This document shows, piece after piece, positions 49,179 through 59,664 of a stretch of DNA of 64,000 nt (position 1 is its first letter; each line of letters begins with the position of its first letter). The notes under the pieces were generated by a model. It was not told the DNA's origin. It searched no databases and saw only the letters and a program-made list of their open reading frames with translations. The DNA is taken from assembly GCA_002290645.2 (NCBI GenBank), contig NMOS02000001.1:62001-126000 (forward strand). Reading direction: 5' to 3'. The position numbers were made by a program, and so were the translations under genes. This DNA is from Candidatus Aquirickettsiella gammari (GTDB lineage Bacteria; Pseudomonadota; Gammaproteobacteria; Diplorickettsiales; Diplorickettsiaceae).

Positions 49179-50519
49179 TTAGCGTATGGCTAGCTTAACT
49201 GTTTCGGCTAATTGATTAGCAATATTTTTTACTTCAGATAAATTGTTACCTTCTACCATGACACGGACAACAGATTCTGTTCCAGATGGACGCAATAATA
49301 CCCGTCCTCGATCCATTAAAACTTTTTCAGCAAGGAGTATCGCTTTTTTTATCGAAGGGGATTCCACAATAGCTGAAGGGTTTTCAGCAGCGATATTGAT
49401 CAGTATTTGAGGGAATTTTTTCATTGCTTTTTTGGCATTATGCAGCGATAGGCCCGATGATTGAATCGCTTCTAGTACTTGTAAAGCAATAATAATTCCA
49501 TCACCTGTCTTGCTAACACGACGCGAAATAATATGTCCAGAGGCTTCCCCACCTAATTGCCAATTTTTAGTTTGTAATGCTTCGTTGACGTATCGATCAC
49601 CGACTGATGTACGAATGAATGCAAGTCCTAATTCGTTTAAAGCTAATTCTAAGCCTAAATTACTCATGGCCGTTCCTACAACCCCACCTTGGATATGACC
49701 TGTTTTAATACCACGCTGAGCTAATAAAAAAAGTAATTCGTCGCCATCAACAATTTCCCCTAGACTATCTACCATCAAGACTCGATCACCATCACCATCG
49801 AATGCAATCCCTAAATCAGCTTTTTTTGATAAAACAGTTTTTTGTAACGTATCTAAGTGAGTAGAACCACTGTGCTTATTAATATTTAAACCGTTTGGTT
49901 TTGCCCCTAAAACAGTTAGATCGGCACCTAAATCACAAAACAGGGGAGGGGCAATATGATAGGTAGCACCATTAGCGCAGTCGAGAACAATTTTTAGACC
50001 CTTCAAATGAAAAGATTTTGGAATAGTTGATTTGCAAAAATTAACATAACGGGTTTTTGCATCTTCTACGCGAATCGCTTTCCCTAATTTGGCAGAGTCT
50101 ACAGTATACATAGCTTGACTAAACTGAGCTTCTATTTGTAGTTCAATATCGTCTGCTAATTTAGTTCCTTCATGAGAAAAAAATTTAATTCCATTATCGT
50201 AATAGGGATTATGTGATGCGCTTATCACAATACCTGCTTGTGCACCTAAATCAGTGGTTAAAAAAGCAATGGCAGGTGTTGGGATAGGGCCCAAGAGATA
50301 TACATCCACCCCTGCTGCGGATAAACCAGCCTCTAAGGCAGATTCAAGCATGTAGCCGGATATACGAGTATCCTTGCCAATTAGGACCTTATGATGCCCA
50401 TTTGCTAAAACTCTACCTACCGCCCATCCTAGTTTTAAGACGAATTCAGGCGTAATAGGATATTCACCCACTTTACCGCGAATACCATCTGTCCCAAAGT
50501 ATTTACGGGTTTTTGTCAT
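49179..50519 (-). CDS. glmM: Phosphoglucosamine mutase
   Basis: A 446-residue alpha-D-phosphohexomutase that converts glucosamine-6-phosphate to glucosamine-1-phosphate. The phosphoserine loop [17 protein letters not shown], the metal loop DGDGDRVLM, the sugar-binding GEASGHII and the RPSGTE(S)VVRVM loop are all present. It is 30 bases downstream of ftsH, the classic ftsH-glmM order. Confidence 0.97.
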   Translation of the reverse strand: MTKTRKYFGTDGIRGKVGEYPITPEFVLKLGWAVGRVLANGHHKVLIGKDTRISGYMLESALEAGLSAAGVDVYLLGPIPTPAIAFLTTDLGAQAGIVISASHNPYYDNGIKFFSHEGTKLADDIELQIEAQFSQAMYTVDSAKLGKAIRVEDAKTRYVNFCKSTIPKSFHLKGLKIVLDCANGATYHIAPPLFCDLGADLTVLGAKPNGLNINKHSGSTHLDTLQKTVLSKKADLGIAFDGDGDRVLMVDSLGEIVDGDELLFLLAQRGIKTGHIQGGVVGTAMSNLGLELALNELGLAFIRTSVGDRYVNEALQTKNWQLGGEASGHIISRRVSKTGDGIIIALQVLEAIQSSGLSLHNAKKAMKKFPQILINIAAENPSAIVESPSIKKAILLAEKVLMDRGRVLLRPSGTESVVRVMVEGNNLSEVKNIANQLAETVKLAIR

Positions 50520-50549
50520 GAGGAATCCAAGGGTTTAATTCTTGATCAG

Positions 50550-52484
50550 CTACAGACTATCTGCTGCCGGATCGGTTCCGGTGATTGTTGGGTCTGTTGT
50601 CGATGCGGAGGCCCCCCCCTCAGGCGTAGCTTGAGGGCCTTTTTTATGATTACTACTGCTCCAGCCTTTAGGTTCACGAGGAGGCTTCCCCTCCATAATG
50701 TCATTGATTTGGCTAGAATCAATTGTTTCATATTTAATAAGTGCTTCGGCCATGAAATGTAATTTTTCGATATTATCTTGCAAGAGCGTTTCAGCGAGCT
50801 TATAGTTTCGCTCGATGATAGCACGGCTTTCCTCATCAATTAGATGCGCCGTATCATCAGAAAACTTATTGTTCTTAGCAATTTGATGTCCTAAAAATAC
50901 TTCTTCGTTTTCTTGACTATAAGTCAGTGGCCCAAGGCGTTCTGATAAGCCCCATTTAGTGATCATATTTCTGGCAATTTCAGTTGCGCGCTGAATATCA
51001 TTTGAAGCACCTGTGGTAACTTGTTCAGGACCAAAAATCAGATTTTCAGCAATCCGTCCACCAAATAAACTCGCAATTTGGCTTTCTAGACGTTGCTTAG
51101 TATAGCTGTAACGATCTTCTTCTGGGAGGAACATTGTGACACCTAATGCTTTGCCACGTGGAATAATGGTTACTTTATAAACAGGATCATGTTCTGCGAC
51201 TAAGCGTCCTACAATGGCATGCCCGGCTTCATGATAAGCCGTTAGTTTTTTTTCTTTTTCGCTCATTACCATGGAGCGTCGCTCACTACCCATCATGACT
51301 TTATCTTTAGCTTTTTCTAAGTCAACCATATCGACTGAGGATTTATTTTCACGTGCCGCAAACAAAGCCGCTTCATTAACAAGATTAGCTAAATCTGCGC
51401 CAGAGAAGCCAGGAGTACCCCTGGCAATGATAGCGGGCTTTACATCTTTACCGTAAGGAACTTTTCTGAGATGTACCTTGAGAATTTGCTCTCGCCCGCG
51501 GATATCAGGTAGCCCAACAATGACTTGTCGATCAAAACGGCCGGGACGTAATAAAGCAGGATCTAAAACATCTGGACGGTTAGTCGCCGCCATGACAATA
51601 ACGCCTTCGTTTCCTTCAAAGCCATCCATTTCAACCAGTAATTGATTTAATGTCTGCTCACGTTCGTCATGACCACCGCCTAGACCGGCACCACGGTGAC
51701 GACCGACAGCATCAATTTCATCGATAAAAATAATACAAGGAGCTTGTTTTTTAGCTTGTTCAAACATATCTCTAACACGTGATGCGCCAACCCCTACAAA
51801 CATTTCGACAAAATCAGAACCGGAGATAGTAAAAAAAGGAACCTTTGCTTCACCCGCAACAGCGCGAGCCAGGAGTGTTTTACCCGTTCCCGGGGGGCCC
51901 ATTAATAACACACCACGCGGAATCTTCCCGCCTAATTTTTGAAACTTAGCGGGATCCTTTAAAAACTCAACTAATTCACTGACTTCTTCCTTCGCTTCTT
52001 CAGCACCAGCGACATCAGCAAAAGTAACCTTGACTTGATCTTCGCCCAATAAGCGAGCACGGCTTCGACCAAATGAGAGAGCGCCTTTCCCTCCGGCGCC
52101 ACCCATTTGACGCATAAAAAATATCCATACGCCAATAAGGAGCAGCATTGGGAACCAGTTAATAAATATACGCATCAAGAAGCTTTCTTGTTGCGGGGGC
52201 TCTCCTTTTACATTGACCCCTTTCTTCATCAATTCAGGGAGTAAATATTGATCAGGAATAGGCATATAGCTAGTAAAAGATTTGTCGCTTTGTAGCTGGC
52301 CTTTTATGACTTGGTTACTTTGAATAGTTACAGATTGCACATTCCCTTGCTGAACATTATGCAAAAATTCAGAATAGGTTAAACGTTCGCCTCCATTATT
52401 GCGAGGTTCCAGGTTATTAAATACCGAGATAAGGATGACAGCAATAATTAACCATAAAAATAGATTTTTCAGCATGTCGTTCAA
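50550..52484 (-). CDS. ftsH: ATP-dependent zinc metalloprotease FtsH
   Basis: A 644-residue membrane AAA+ protease. The two N-terminal spans are at about 4-21 and 104-124, Walker A is [10 protein letters not shown], Walker [16 protein letters not shown] and the zinc site HEAGH. It degrades LpxC, SecY and other membrane proteins. The last ~30 residues are a low-complexity Ser/Thr/Pro/Ala tail. A run of eight G in the coding sense (C on the plus strand, 50612-50619) lies in the tail region; a slip would change only the C-terminal end. Confidence 0.97.
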   Translation of the reverse strand: MNDMLKNLFLWLIIAVILISVFNNLEPRNNGGERLTYSEFLHNVQQGNVQSVTIQSNQVIKGQLQSDKSFTSYMPIPDQYLLPELMKKGVNVKGEPPQQESFLMRIFINWFPMLLLIGVWIFFMRQMGGAGGKGALSFGRSRARLLGEDQVKVTFADVAGAEEAKEEVSELVEFLKDPAKFQKLGGKIPRGVLLMGPPGTGKTLLARAVAGEAKVPFFTISGSDFVEMFVGVGASRVRDMFEQAKKQAPCIIFIDEIDAVGRHRGAGLGGGHDEREQTLNQLLVEMDGFEGNEGVIVMAATNRPDVLDPALLRPGRFDRQVIVGLPDIRGREQILKVHLRKVPYGKDVKPAIIARGTPGFSGADLANLVNEAALFAARENKSSVDMVDLEKAKDKVMMGSERRSMVMSEKEKKLTAYHEAGHAIVGRLVAEHDPVYKVTIIPRGKALGVTMFLPEEDRYSYTKQRLESQIASLFGGRIAENLIFGPEQVTTGASNDIQRATEIARNMITKWGLSERLGPLTYSQENEEVFLGHQIAKNNKFSDDTAHLIDEESRAIIERNYKLAETLLQDNIEKLHFMAEALIKYETIDSSQINDIMEGKPPREPKGWSSSNHKKGPQATPEGGASASTTDPTITGTDPAADSL

Positions 52485-52612
52485 GCTAGACTACCTCATA
52501 ATTCTTAACAAAGAGGGCCATTATATACTAAATTTGATAGCTTTCGATTATTTTTAGCGCTTTTTTAGTGCTCCAACCCAAAAGAGAACGATTAAAAAAC
52601 GCGTTCAAAAGA

Positions 52613-53239
52613 CTATTTTGTTTGATTATAACCCACAGCGACCAGATAAACCTCTGCTGAAGTCCCTCGAGAAGCAGATGGCTTTCTAATGGTAACTTTA
52701 GCAAATAAACGTCTTAATTCTTTTAAAAAAGCCTCGAATCCTTCTCCTTGAAAGGTTTTTATAATAAAACATCCTTTTGACCTTAAAACTTGCCGAGTAA
52801 AATCTAAGGCTAATTCAGCTAAGTACATCGCTTTAGGTTGGTCAACGCTACGCATCCCACTGAAGTTAGGTGCCATATCAGAAATGACGATATCAATAGG
52901 GCTAGATTGTACACGGTGTAAGAATTGTTGCATAACAGATTCTTCTCTGAAATCACCTTGCAAAAACTCTACATTCGGTAAGGCTTCCATCGGCAAAATA
53001 TCCAGCGCATATACCTTCCCTTTAGGACCTACTAAGCGAGCAATTAATTGAGACCAGCCCCCTGGTGCAGCGCCCAGATCGACTATTGTCATGCCAGACC
53101 TAACGAGCTTACTTTTTTCTTGAATCTCTAATAATTTGTAGGCTGAACGTGAACGCAATCCCTCTTTTTGGGCGCGCTTTACGTAAGGATCATTAAAATG
53201 CTGTTTAAGCCAGCGTTGGCTGCTTTTACTTCGCGACAT
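52613..53239 (-). CDS. rlmE: 23S rRNA (uridine2552-2'-O)-methyltransferase RlmE (FtsJ/RrmJ)
   Basis: A 208-residue SAM-dependent 2'-O-methyltransferase for U2552 of 23S rRNA. The FtsJ pattern is clear: [27 protein letters not shown], the [11 protein letters not shown] catalytic Asp, [12 protein letters not shown] and [20 protein letters not shown]. The catalytic K-D-K-E set is intact. It starts 14 bases inside the MFS gene upstream and lies ahead of ftsH, as in other gammaproteobacteria. Confidence 0.96.
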   Translation of the reverse strand: MSRSKSSQRWLKQHFNDPYVKRAQKEGLRSRSAYKLLEIQEKSKLVRSGMTIVDLGAAPGGWSQLIARLVGPKGKVYALDILPMEALPNVEFLQGDFREESVMQQFLHRVQSSPIDIVISDMAPNFSGMRSVDQPKAMYLAELALDFTRQVLRSKGCFIIKTFQGEGFEAFLKELRRLFAKVTIRKPSASRGTSAEVYLVAVGYNQTK

Positions 53240-54545
53240 CAGGTTGTTGTTGACAGTGGGTTTCGCGTATCAGGAACTTACCGATTAAGAAGGCAATAAG
53301 ATAGCAAAAAGGTAATACTATAAATGCCTTGCGATAGTTCTCAACACTATAAAATGGAGTGCCGTTAGAGTATACCCCATTCCAGTTAAGGTGTAGAAGT
53401 ATCCCAATAATTGGTTGAAATAAAGCGCCACCTGCAACAGTAGCCATGTTGTTAATACCAATGGCTGTACCGGCAACACTAGAGTGATTATTATCTTTAA
53501 CAACACCAAATGCGAGCGATTGCCCTGAAGCGGCAAGACCAAATAAAAAGAGACAAATATACAGCCAAACCAAAGGGAGGTGTGGCATATAAATAACAGG
53601 AATTAACCCAAACACACCTAGGCTTGCCGCGAACTTTAAGGGCATCCTGCGCAGGTTTACTTTATCGGACCACCACCCTAATAGGGGGCAACCAATCCCT
53701 ATCGCAAGCCAAATCATGGTACAAGCTGTTGAGGCTGCTTTAGTGCTAATACCATAAGCAACAACGAGAAAAGGGACGCCCCACAAAGCCGCAAAGGCTG
53801 TGATAGGGGCCCATACCATAAAAGAATAAAGTGCGATAAACCAAGTCTGACTATTAGCTGCAACTTGATGAAAGCTTTGTAGGATCGTTTTTTTAGAGGT
53901 CGCTTGAAATCTATGACCTTTTGAAACCGCTTCCGGACTGTCTCGCACGATGAGCCAGACGAGTAACGCTAAGATAACACCCGCAATACCTAAAGTAATT
54001 ATAGTTTGCCTCCAGCCCCAATGCTCCACCGCAATAGTTAAAGGTGCTTCGCCTACGATAGCACCCACACTACTCATTAGTTCAACTAAGCCCGTTAGAA
54101 AAGCAAAATAACCCGAAGGAAACCAACGTGAAATTAAAACTAAAGTACCTATAAATGAAAAAGCCGAACCCATTCCCATCATAAATCGGCCAGCTGAAGC
54201 AACAGCGATACTGCTTGTTGAGCCAAACAAAAAAGCGCCCACAGCACAAGTGAGAATAGCGCCCGTTAATAAACGTCGAGGGCCAAAACGATCAAATAAA
54301 AAACCGGCAGGAAGCTGCATCGGTGTATAGGAATAATAGTAAAAAGCGGCGACTGTTCCTAAAGTGATGGCATTGAGTCCTAGATCACTAATTAACTGAT
54401 TGGTCATCACGGCAGGTGAAACTTGCAAAATGAATTCATACATGTAAAAACAAGAAGCAAGAATACAAATAATAGTGGCAAGTAAGCTAGGCTTTCGCTT
54501 GGCGAAAGAAGGTAATGATAAATCGTTATTTTTATTATTAGACAT
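53226..54545 (-). CDS. MFS transporter, downstream copy of a tandem pair
   Basis: A 439-residue, 12-span major facilitator. Typical features are the loop 2-3 motif [10 protein letters not shown] and [17 protein letters not shown] at the end of span 1. It is related end to end to the adjacent gene at 54581-55918, including IVRDSPEAV and [11 protein letters not shown], so the pair arose by duplication. Similar tandem copies occur in Coxiella- and Legionella-type genomes; the substrate is unknown. Its end overlaps rlmE by 14 bases. Confidence 0.9.
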   Translation of the reverse strand: MSNNKNNDLSLPSFAKRKPSLLATIICILASCFYMYEFILQVSPAVMTNQLISDLGLNAITLGTVAAFYYYSYTPMQLPAGFLFDRFGPRRLLTGAILTCAVGAFLFGSTSSIAVASAGRFMMGMGSAFSFIGTLVLISRWFPSGYFAFLTGLVELMSSVGAIVGEAPLTIAVEHWGWRQTIITLGIAGVILALLVWLIVRDSPEAVSKGHRFQATSKKTILQSFHQVAANSQTWFIALYSFMVWAPITAFAALWGVPFLVVAYGISTKAASTACTMIWLAIGIGCPLLGWWSDKVNLRRMPLKFAASLGVFGLIPVIYMPHLPLVWLYICLFLFGLAASGQSLAFGVVKDNNHSSVAGTAIGINNMATVAGGALFQPIIGILLHLNWNGVYSNGTPFYSVENYRKAFIVLPFCYLIAFLIGKFLIRETHCQQQPDVAK

Positions 54546-54580
54546 AGAATGTGAATAAAATAGAAATATTCAAAAAAAAC

Positions 54581-55918
54581 TTAAATTGCACTGGCTGACT
54601 CATTAGAGTATTGCGATTTGCAATAGGTTTCCCGAAGCAAAAACTGGCTTACCAATAGTGCTAACACATAGCATAAAGGCAAAACAAAAAACGCTTTTTG
54701 ATAGTCGACTATACCATAAAAAGGCGTGCCATTATGTGTTACCCCGCTCCAATTGACATAGAGTAAAATCCCGATTAATGGTTGAAATAGCGCTCCTCCT
54801 GCGACAACCGCCATATTATTAAAACCAATAGCCGTGCCTACCACGCAAGAAGTATTATTATCTTTGACAACACCAAACGCTAATGATTGACCTGAAGCGG
54901 CTAAACCAAAAGTGAATAAGGTAAAATATAACCAAGGTAGTGATAAAGGGGGCGCATATATAATAATCGTAAGACTAATAATCCCGAGTAAAGCAGATAA
55001 GCTGAGCGGTTTAGAGCGAGAACCGATTTTGTCTGAGTACCAGCCCATTAAAGGACTGCCTAAACCGATCCCCAGCCAAATCATAGCGCTTGCGATAGAA
55101 GCCGCTTCTGTCGTAAGCCCATAGCTCGCAACAAGAAAAGGTATGCCCCATAAAGCAGCAAATGCGGTAATAGGTGCCCATATGGCGAAAGAATAAAGCG
55201 CAATTAGCCATGTTTGTCGATTTCTACAGACTTGTTGTAATCGTTTCAATTCACTTTTTTTAGGGGGAGATTGAAACTTATGGCCTTGAGTCACTGTTTC
55301 TGGGCTATCTCGTACAATTGACCAAACTAGCAATGCTAGAAAGCAGCCTATAATTGATAAAGCGATGATAGTGACGCGCCAGCCCCAGTGATTAATCGCT
55401 GTCACTAAAGGAACTTGGCCTGCTATAGCGCCCACAGAGCTCATTAATTGAACAAGACCGGTAAGTAATGCAAAGTAGTGTGGAGGAAACCAACGCGAAA
55501 CAAGCAGTAACGCACCGATAAACGAGAAAGAAGAACCAATTCCCATCAAAAGTCGGCCTATCGAGGCCATGACAGCATTGGGAGTCGTCCCAAATAAAAG
55601 TGCCCCGATCGCACAGATTAAAATGGCTAAGCTTATTAAACGACGAGGCCCGAAGCGATCAAAGAGTAGACCTGCGGGCAGCTGCATTGGCGTATAAGAA
55701 TAATAGTAAAAAGCAGTCATCGCTCCTAGGCTGGCGGCATTAAGGCCTAAATCACGCATCAGTTCATTGGTCATAACCGCAGGGGAGACTTGCAATGTGT
55801 ACTCATACATGTAAAACATGGCAGCAAGGATGCAAATAATCGAAGCGAGAAGTAATTGTTTTTTGCTGGTTAAAGAATCGGGTATATCCCGTGCCATTAT
55901 CGCTTCATTATTGTACAT
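54581..55918 (-). CDS. MFS transporter, upstream copy of a tandem pair
   Basis: A 445-residue, 12-span MFS protein, with [10 protein letters not shown] after span 2 and SPAVMTNELMRDLGLNA at the N-terminus. It is clearly paralogous to the next gene (well over half identical by eye, with conserved [15 protein letters not shown] and IVRDSPE). An AGAGG ribosome-binding sequence sits 6-10 bases before the ATG, and a perfect 8-bp hairpin lies immediately upstream of it. The substrate is not predictable. Confidence 0.9.
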   Translation of the reverse strand: MYNNEAIMARDIPDSLTSKKQLLLASIICILAAMFYMYEYTLQVSPAVMTNELMRDLGLNAASLGAMTAFYYYSYTPMQLPAGLLFDRFGPRRLISLAILICAIGALLFGTTPNAVMASIGRLLMGIGSSFSFIGALLLVSRWFPPHYFALLTGLVQLMSSVGAIAGQVPLVTAINHWGWRVTIIALSIIGCFLALLVWSIVRDSPETVTQGHKFQSPPKKSELKRLQQVCRNRQTWLIALYSFAIWAPITAFAALWGIPFLVASYGLTTEAASIASAMIWLGIGLGSPLMGWYSDKIGSRSKPLSLSALLGIISLTIIIYAPPLSLPWLYFTLFTFGLAASGQSLAFGVVKDNNTSCVVGTAIGFNNMAVVAGGALFQPLIGILLYVNWSGVTHNGTPFYGIVDYQKAFFVLPLCYVLALLVSQFLLRETYCKSQYSNESASAI

Positions 55919-55930
55919 TATTTACCTCTT

Positions 55931-55951
55931 AGGTCATGTTTCTCATGACCT
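55931..55951 (-). promoter_or_regulatory. 8-bp hairpin next to the ribosome-binding site of the MFS gene
   Basis: AGGTCATG and CATGACCT form a perfect stem with a 5-base loop. On the minus strand it ends about 3 bases before the AGAGG of the transporter gene, so it might influence translation; no T-run follows, so it is not a terminator. Confidence 0.4.
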
Positions 55952-56263
55952 TATTGTTGATAGCTTTCCGTAAAAGATCAAGTTAACGTTATGGTAGTTG
56001 GTATTGCTTTGCGCGCTATTAAGCCGAGAGGAAAACAATAAGGGATTGAGATTTTGATTGCAAGCCCATAAGTGCTTCTAGCTTATGTGTTATGGTGCTG
56101 AGTCTTTGCAGAGCAGCGGCATAAAAACTCGCCAAAATGTTATTTAAGTTGAGTTGTCTATAAATTTTGCATCCTTAGAAGTTATAATGCGGACATTTGT
56201 ACTATCAAAATATCTCGAAGGCTAGGTTTGAGCCCGAAGGCTTCTTAATTTCAGGGCGACGCA

Positions 56264-56291
56264 TTGATCCTATAAAATATTTTGCTATACT
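56264..56291 (+). promoter_or_regulatory. Putative promoter of tRNA-Leu (CAA)
   Basis: TTGATC (56264-56269), 16 bases, TATACT (56286-56291), followed by the GC-rich discriminator GAGCGCCCG typical of stable-RNA promoters, 11 bases before the tRNA. Confidence 0.6.
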
Positions 56292-56302
56292 GAGCGCCCG
56301 TT

Positions 56303-56389
56303 GCCGGGATGGCGGAATTGGTAGACGCGCCGGACTCAAAATCCGGTGATGGTGACATCGTGTGGGTTCGAGTCCCACTCTCGGTACCA
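56303..56389 (+). tRNA. tRNA-Leu (CAA)
   Basis: An 87-base class II tRNA with acceptor GCCGGGA/TCTCGGT (two G-T pairs), anticodon loop CTCAAAA (CAA), a long variable arm TGATGGTGACATCGT, T-loop GTTCGAG and encoded CCA. It reads TTG. Confidence 0.95.
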
Positions 56390-56401
56390 TTAAATTAATT
56401 A

Positions 56402-56887
56402 CTATAGTGCTTGGATAAGGGCGATTACAGTCGCTGCGATACCTTCTTTGCGTCCAATAAAGCCGAGTCCTTCATGGGTGGTTGCTTTCACACTGACCTG
56501 GGCAATATCAATTCTCATGTCCCGAGCTAAGTTAGAGCGCATAGCGTCTCGGTAATCTTTGAGTTTAGGTGTCTCTGCAATAATGGTAATATCCACATTG
56601 TTGATAGACCATTTTTTTTCGTATAGCATCTGAACGGTTGCTTGCAGAAAAAATCGACTTGTTTTTTGCTCCCAACGGGCATCCGTATCAGGAAAGTGCT
56701 GGCCTATATCACCTAGGGCACCTGCGCCTAGTAAGGCATCTACCAATGCATGTATGACCACATCACCATCTGAATGAGCCTTTATCCCCATTTGACAAGG
56801 AATAACGACGCCCCCTAAGGTTATTTGCTTTCCCGTTTCAAAGGCATGTACATCATAACCTTGTCCAATGCGTAGATTAGTATTCAT
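56402..56887 (-). CDS. ispF: 2-C-methyl-D-erythritol 2,4-cyclodiphosphate synthase
   Basis: A 161-residue MEP-pathway enzyme with RIGQGYDVHAFETGK (metal-binding DVH), HSDGDVVIHALVDALLGA, DIGQHFPDTDARWE and the C-terminal KATTHEGLGFIGRKEG. It makes the cyclic diphosphate on the way to IPP. It lies convergent to tRNA-Leu with 12 bases between. Confidence 0.96.
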   Translation of the reverse strand: MNTNLRIGQGYDVHAFETGKQITLGGVVIPCQMGIKAHSDGDVVIHALVDALLGAGALGDIGQHFPDTDARWEQKTSRFFLQATVQMLYEKKWSINNVDITIIAETPKLKDYRDAMRSNLARDMRIDIAQVSVKATTHEGLGFIGRKEGIAATVIALIQAL

Positions 56888-57139
56888 ATCGTTTTCTATT
56901 TATATCGATTTTTACCTAAATCTTCAATCCTTAGTATCGTACCAGGATTTGACGACAAAATGGCAAAAATAGTGTCTGGTGTCTGCAAAAGATGGCCGAG
57001 CATTTATCTAGCGCCAAACCAGGATACTAAGCTTATCCAAGAGCCACATTTTTTCAATTTAAATACTAGGTTGGATGAGAAATCAGATGTTATGATTAAC
57101 GAGCAGATTTCAGCCGAGAAAGTTTTCGAGAAATTTATA

Positions 57140-57718
57140 ATGATAGAAACAACACGTTTTTTTACAAACTATTTTTTAGTGGCGATGCCTATTTTAACAG
57201 ATGCTTATTTCAATCGTTCAGTGGTTTATATCTGTGAACATAGTGAAAAAGGAGCGGTTGGAATCATCATTAATCAACCCTTACAGTCACTGAGGGTTAA
57301 TATCTCAGAAATATTGCAAAACATTGTGGTTGATAATATAGCAGAATCGACTACAACTGAATTCCCGATATTGTGTGGAGGGCCAGTCCATCCAGAACGC
57401 GGTTTTGTGATACATGCCCCTGTAGGGGAGTGGCAATCTAGCCTTAAAATGAATAGCGAAATTTCTGTGACCACCTCTAAAGATATTTTGCTCGCAATTG
57501 CTAAACAACAAGGACCCGATAAATTTATTTTTTCATTAGGGTACGCAAACTGGGTAGCAGGTCAGATAGAGCATGAAATTATTAATAATTTCTGGTTAAT
57601 GGTCCCTGCAAATGCAAATATACTATTTGATGTGCCATTTGAGCAACGTTGGCTAAAGGCGATGAATGATTTAGGTGTTGATGTGGCTAAGCTTGCTTAT
57701 ATGGGTGGTCATGCCTGA
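57140..57718 (+). CDS. algH: AlgH/YqgE (UPF0301) family protein
   Basis: From ATG 57140 this is 192 residues, the family length, beginning ETTRFFTNYFLVAMPILTDAYFNRSVVYICEH, which matches the YqgE start. GAVGIIINQPL, GGPVHPERGFVIH and SLGYANWVAGQIEHEI follow. The function is poorly defined; algH affects alginate in Pseudomonas. The frame is open to ATG 56960, giving 60 extra residues without family similarity. The stop overlaps ruvX by 8 bases; yqgE-yqgF is the common order. Confidence 0.88.
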   Translation: MIETTRFFTNYFLVAMPILTDAYFNRSVVYICEHSEKGAVGIIINQPLQSLRVNISEILQNIVVDNIAESTTTEFPILCGGPVHPERGFVIHAPVGEWQSSLKMNSEISVTTSKDILLAIAKQQGPDKFIFSLGYANWVAGQIEHEIINNFWLMVPANANILFDVPFEQRWLKAMNDLGVDVAKLAYMGGHA

Positions 57719-58139
57719 GATTAAAACCATATTAGGGTTTGATTTTGGTTCCAAATATATTGGTGTTGCGCTTGGGCACACTTCGCCTGCAATAGCACAA
57801 CCATTGACCAGTTTAACGGTAAGAAATGGGGAAGCACCTTGGAAAGAAATTGCGGCATTGTTAAAGATTTGGTCCCCCGATGCGTTGGTAGTGGGGATTC
57901 CACTCAATATGGATGGATCAGAGCAAGCTATAACGCATTTAGCACGTGCTTTTTTAGCGAATTTAAAACTACGTTTTCATTTGCCAAGCTTTGCCGTTGA
58001 TGAACGACTTACTACGGTTGAAGCACGTGCACGACTCTTTGCGGCTGGAGGTTATAAAGCATTGAAGAAAAAATCTATTGATAGTGTTGCTGCTCAATTA
58101 ATTGTAGAAATATGGCTAGAAAATAGGACCTATGAGTAA
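57711..58139 (+). CDS. ruvX: Holliday junction resolvase-like RuvX (YqgF), pre-16S rRNA processing
   Basis: From ATG 57711 this is 142 residues with the RNase H-like start TILGFDFGSKYIGVA, VVGIPLNMDGSEQ and DERLTTVEARARL; the acidic residues expected for metal binding (including Asp in DFGSKYIG and DERLTT) are present. In E. coli YqgF matures the 5' end of 16S rRNA. The longer open frame to 57675 overlaps algH more and is less likely. Confidence 0.92.
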   Translation: MPEIKTILGFDFGSKYIGVALGHTSPAIAQPLTSLTVRNGEAPWKEIAALLKIWSPDALVVGIPLNMDGSEQAITHLARAFLANLKLRFHLPSFAVDERLTTVEARARLFAAGGYKALKKKSIDSVAAQLIVEIWLENRTYE

Positions 58140-59664
58140 AGCATTATTTAAATCAACTTCAGTTGTCGCATCGATGACCTTAATTTCACGAATTTTAGGT
58201 TTTGTTCGTGATATCGTTGCCGCTAGAATCTTTGGTGCAACCGCCGCAGTGGATGCGTTTTATATTGCTTTTAAGATTCCTAATTTTATGCGCGGATTAT
58301 TTGCGGAAGGTTCATTTTCCACCGCTTTTATTCCAACTTTATCTGAATATAAACAAACACGCTCACAAGAAGAAGTGCAAAAATTTGTTGCCTACATTGC
58401 AGGTACACTCGGTTTGATTTTATTAGCAATTAGTCTGTTAGGGATATTAGGAAGCAAAGGTTTAGTGACACTATTTGCACCCGGTTTAGATCCTTACCGT
58501 TTTCAGTTAGCCATTGAAATGTTAAGGATAACGTTCCCTTATTTGATGCTTATTTCTTTAACCGCCTTTGTCGGTGCGACTTTAAATTGTTATGGACAGT
58601 TTTGGGTCCCTGCTTTTACCCCGGCGTTATTAAACATTGCTTTAATTATGACGGCATTTGGAGTTACGCGTTATTTTAAAGTCCCTGTAGAAGCTCAGGC
58701 GTGGGGGGTATTACTAGCTGGATTTTTACAACTAGGGTTTCAATTACCTTTTTTGCATCGTTTAAATTTATTACAAAGGCCGCGTTTTAATTGGCGCGAT
58801 CCAGGGGTACAAAAGGTTTTAAAACTTATGTTGCCGGCTTTATTTGGTTCTTCTATAGGTCAAATCGGCTTATTACTGAATACCATTTTTGCGTCTTTTT
58901 TAGTCACTGGAAGTGTTACTTGGCTTTATTACTCAGATAGGTTGGCTTATTTTCCTTTGGGAGTTTTTGGGGTGGCACTAGTTACTGTCATATTGCCACA
59001 TCTTTCACGGCAACATGCCGCAAAATCACCCGAATTATTTGCAAGTACCTTAAATTGGGGATTACGTTGTAATTTATTGATTGGCATTCCCGCTTCTTTA
59101 ACGATGCTGCTTTTATCGGGTCCCCTTATCACGACACTCTTTTTTTATGGTAAATTTACTAGCCATGATGTGTTTATGACCCAGCGTAGCGTCATAGCGT
59201 ATTCGATCGGGTTGCTTGCTTTTATGTTGATTAAAATATTAGCGGCGGCATTTTATGCCCAACAAAATATTCGCACCCCCGTACGTATTGGAATTATTGC
59301 ACTGGCAGCCAATCTAATTTTTAATGCTTTATTAATTATTCCATTGCAGCATGCCGGTTTAGCGCTGGCAAGCTCTCTATCGGCTTGGTTAAATGTAGGT
59401 TTGCTGCTATGGGCATTACAAACACGAGGGGTTTTTCAATGGCAAACAGGCTGGATGCTTTTTGCATTACGCTTATTGTTTGCTAATAGTGTACTGGTCT
59501 TATTTTTTTATTGTTCCGCCGCTGCTATGCCTACCTGGTTAAACTGGGCTTGGCAACAACGTTTTCTGCATATTTTCTTTATTGGTGTGAGCGCAATCAT
59601 TATTTATATGGCCTGTTTATGGATAAGTGGTTTGCGATACCATGACTTAAAAGCGAAATCATGA
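58132..59664 (+). CDS. murJ: Lipid II flippase MurJ
   Basis: A 510-residue MATE-like MOP-superfamily protein with about 14 spans that flips lipid II for peptidoglycan. The N-terminus SVVASMTLISRILGFVRDIVAARIFGA and the FYIAFKIPNFMRGLFAEGSFSTAFIP segment (with the conserved Arg residues of the central cavity) are characteristic. It overlaps ruvX by 8 bases and ribF by 4 bases. Confidence 0.96.
   Translation: MSKALFKSTSVVASMTLISRILGFVRDIVAARIFGATAAVDAFYIAFKIPNFMRGLFAEGSFSTAFIPTLSEYKQTRSQEEVQKFVAYIAGTLGLILLAISLLGILGSKGLVTLFAPGLDPYRFQLAIEMLRITFPYLMLISLTAFVGATLNCYGQFWVPAFTPALLNIALIMTAFGVTRYFKVPVEAQAWGVLLAGFLQLGFQLPFLHRLNLLQRPRFNWRDPGVQKVLKLMLPALFGSSIGQIGLLLNTIFASFLVTGSVTWLYYSDRLAYFPLGVFGVALVTVILPHLSRQHAAKSPELFASTLNWGLRCNLLIGIPASLTMLLLSGPLITTLFFYGKFTSHDVFMTQRSVIAYSIGLLAFMLIKILAAAFYAQQNIRTPVRIGIIALAANLIFNALLIIPLQHAGLALASSLSAWLNVGLLLWALQTRGVFQWQTGWMLFALRLLFANSVLVLFFYCSAAAMPTWLNWAWQQRFLHIFFIGVSAIIIYMACLWISGLRYHDLKAKS

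Larger units (their letters stand above)
55919..56302 (+). other. 384-base gap before tRNA-Leu
   Basis: Contents: the MFS leader hairpin (55931-55951), a TATAAT (56183-56188) without a matching -35, a small AGCC-CGAA-GGCT hairpin (about 56231-56242), and the tRNA promoter at 56264-56291. No gene is visible; a small RNA starting near 56195 cannot be excluded. Confidence 0.45.

Noticed and set aside
50546-50839. 97-codon frame inside ftsH
   Set aside because: Out-of-frame shadow of the FtsH C-terminus with no ribosome-binding site; only relevant as the frame reached by a G8 slip.
56205-56390. Minus-strand frame of 61 codons with VGLEPT-type sequence over tRNA-Leu
   Set aside because: It is the antisense of the tRNA-Leu gene; this translation is a well-known spurious protein in databases.
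56960-57139. N-terminal 60-residue extension of AlgH
   Set aside because: It has no similarity to the family and the later ATG gives the normal length and N-terminus.
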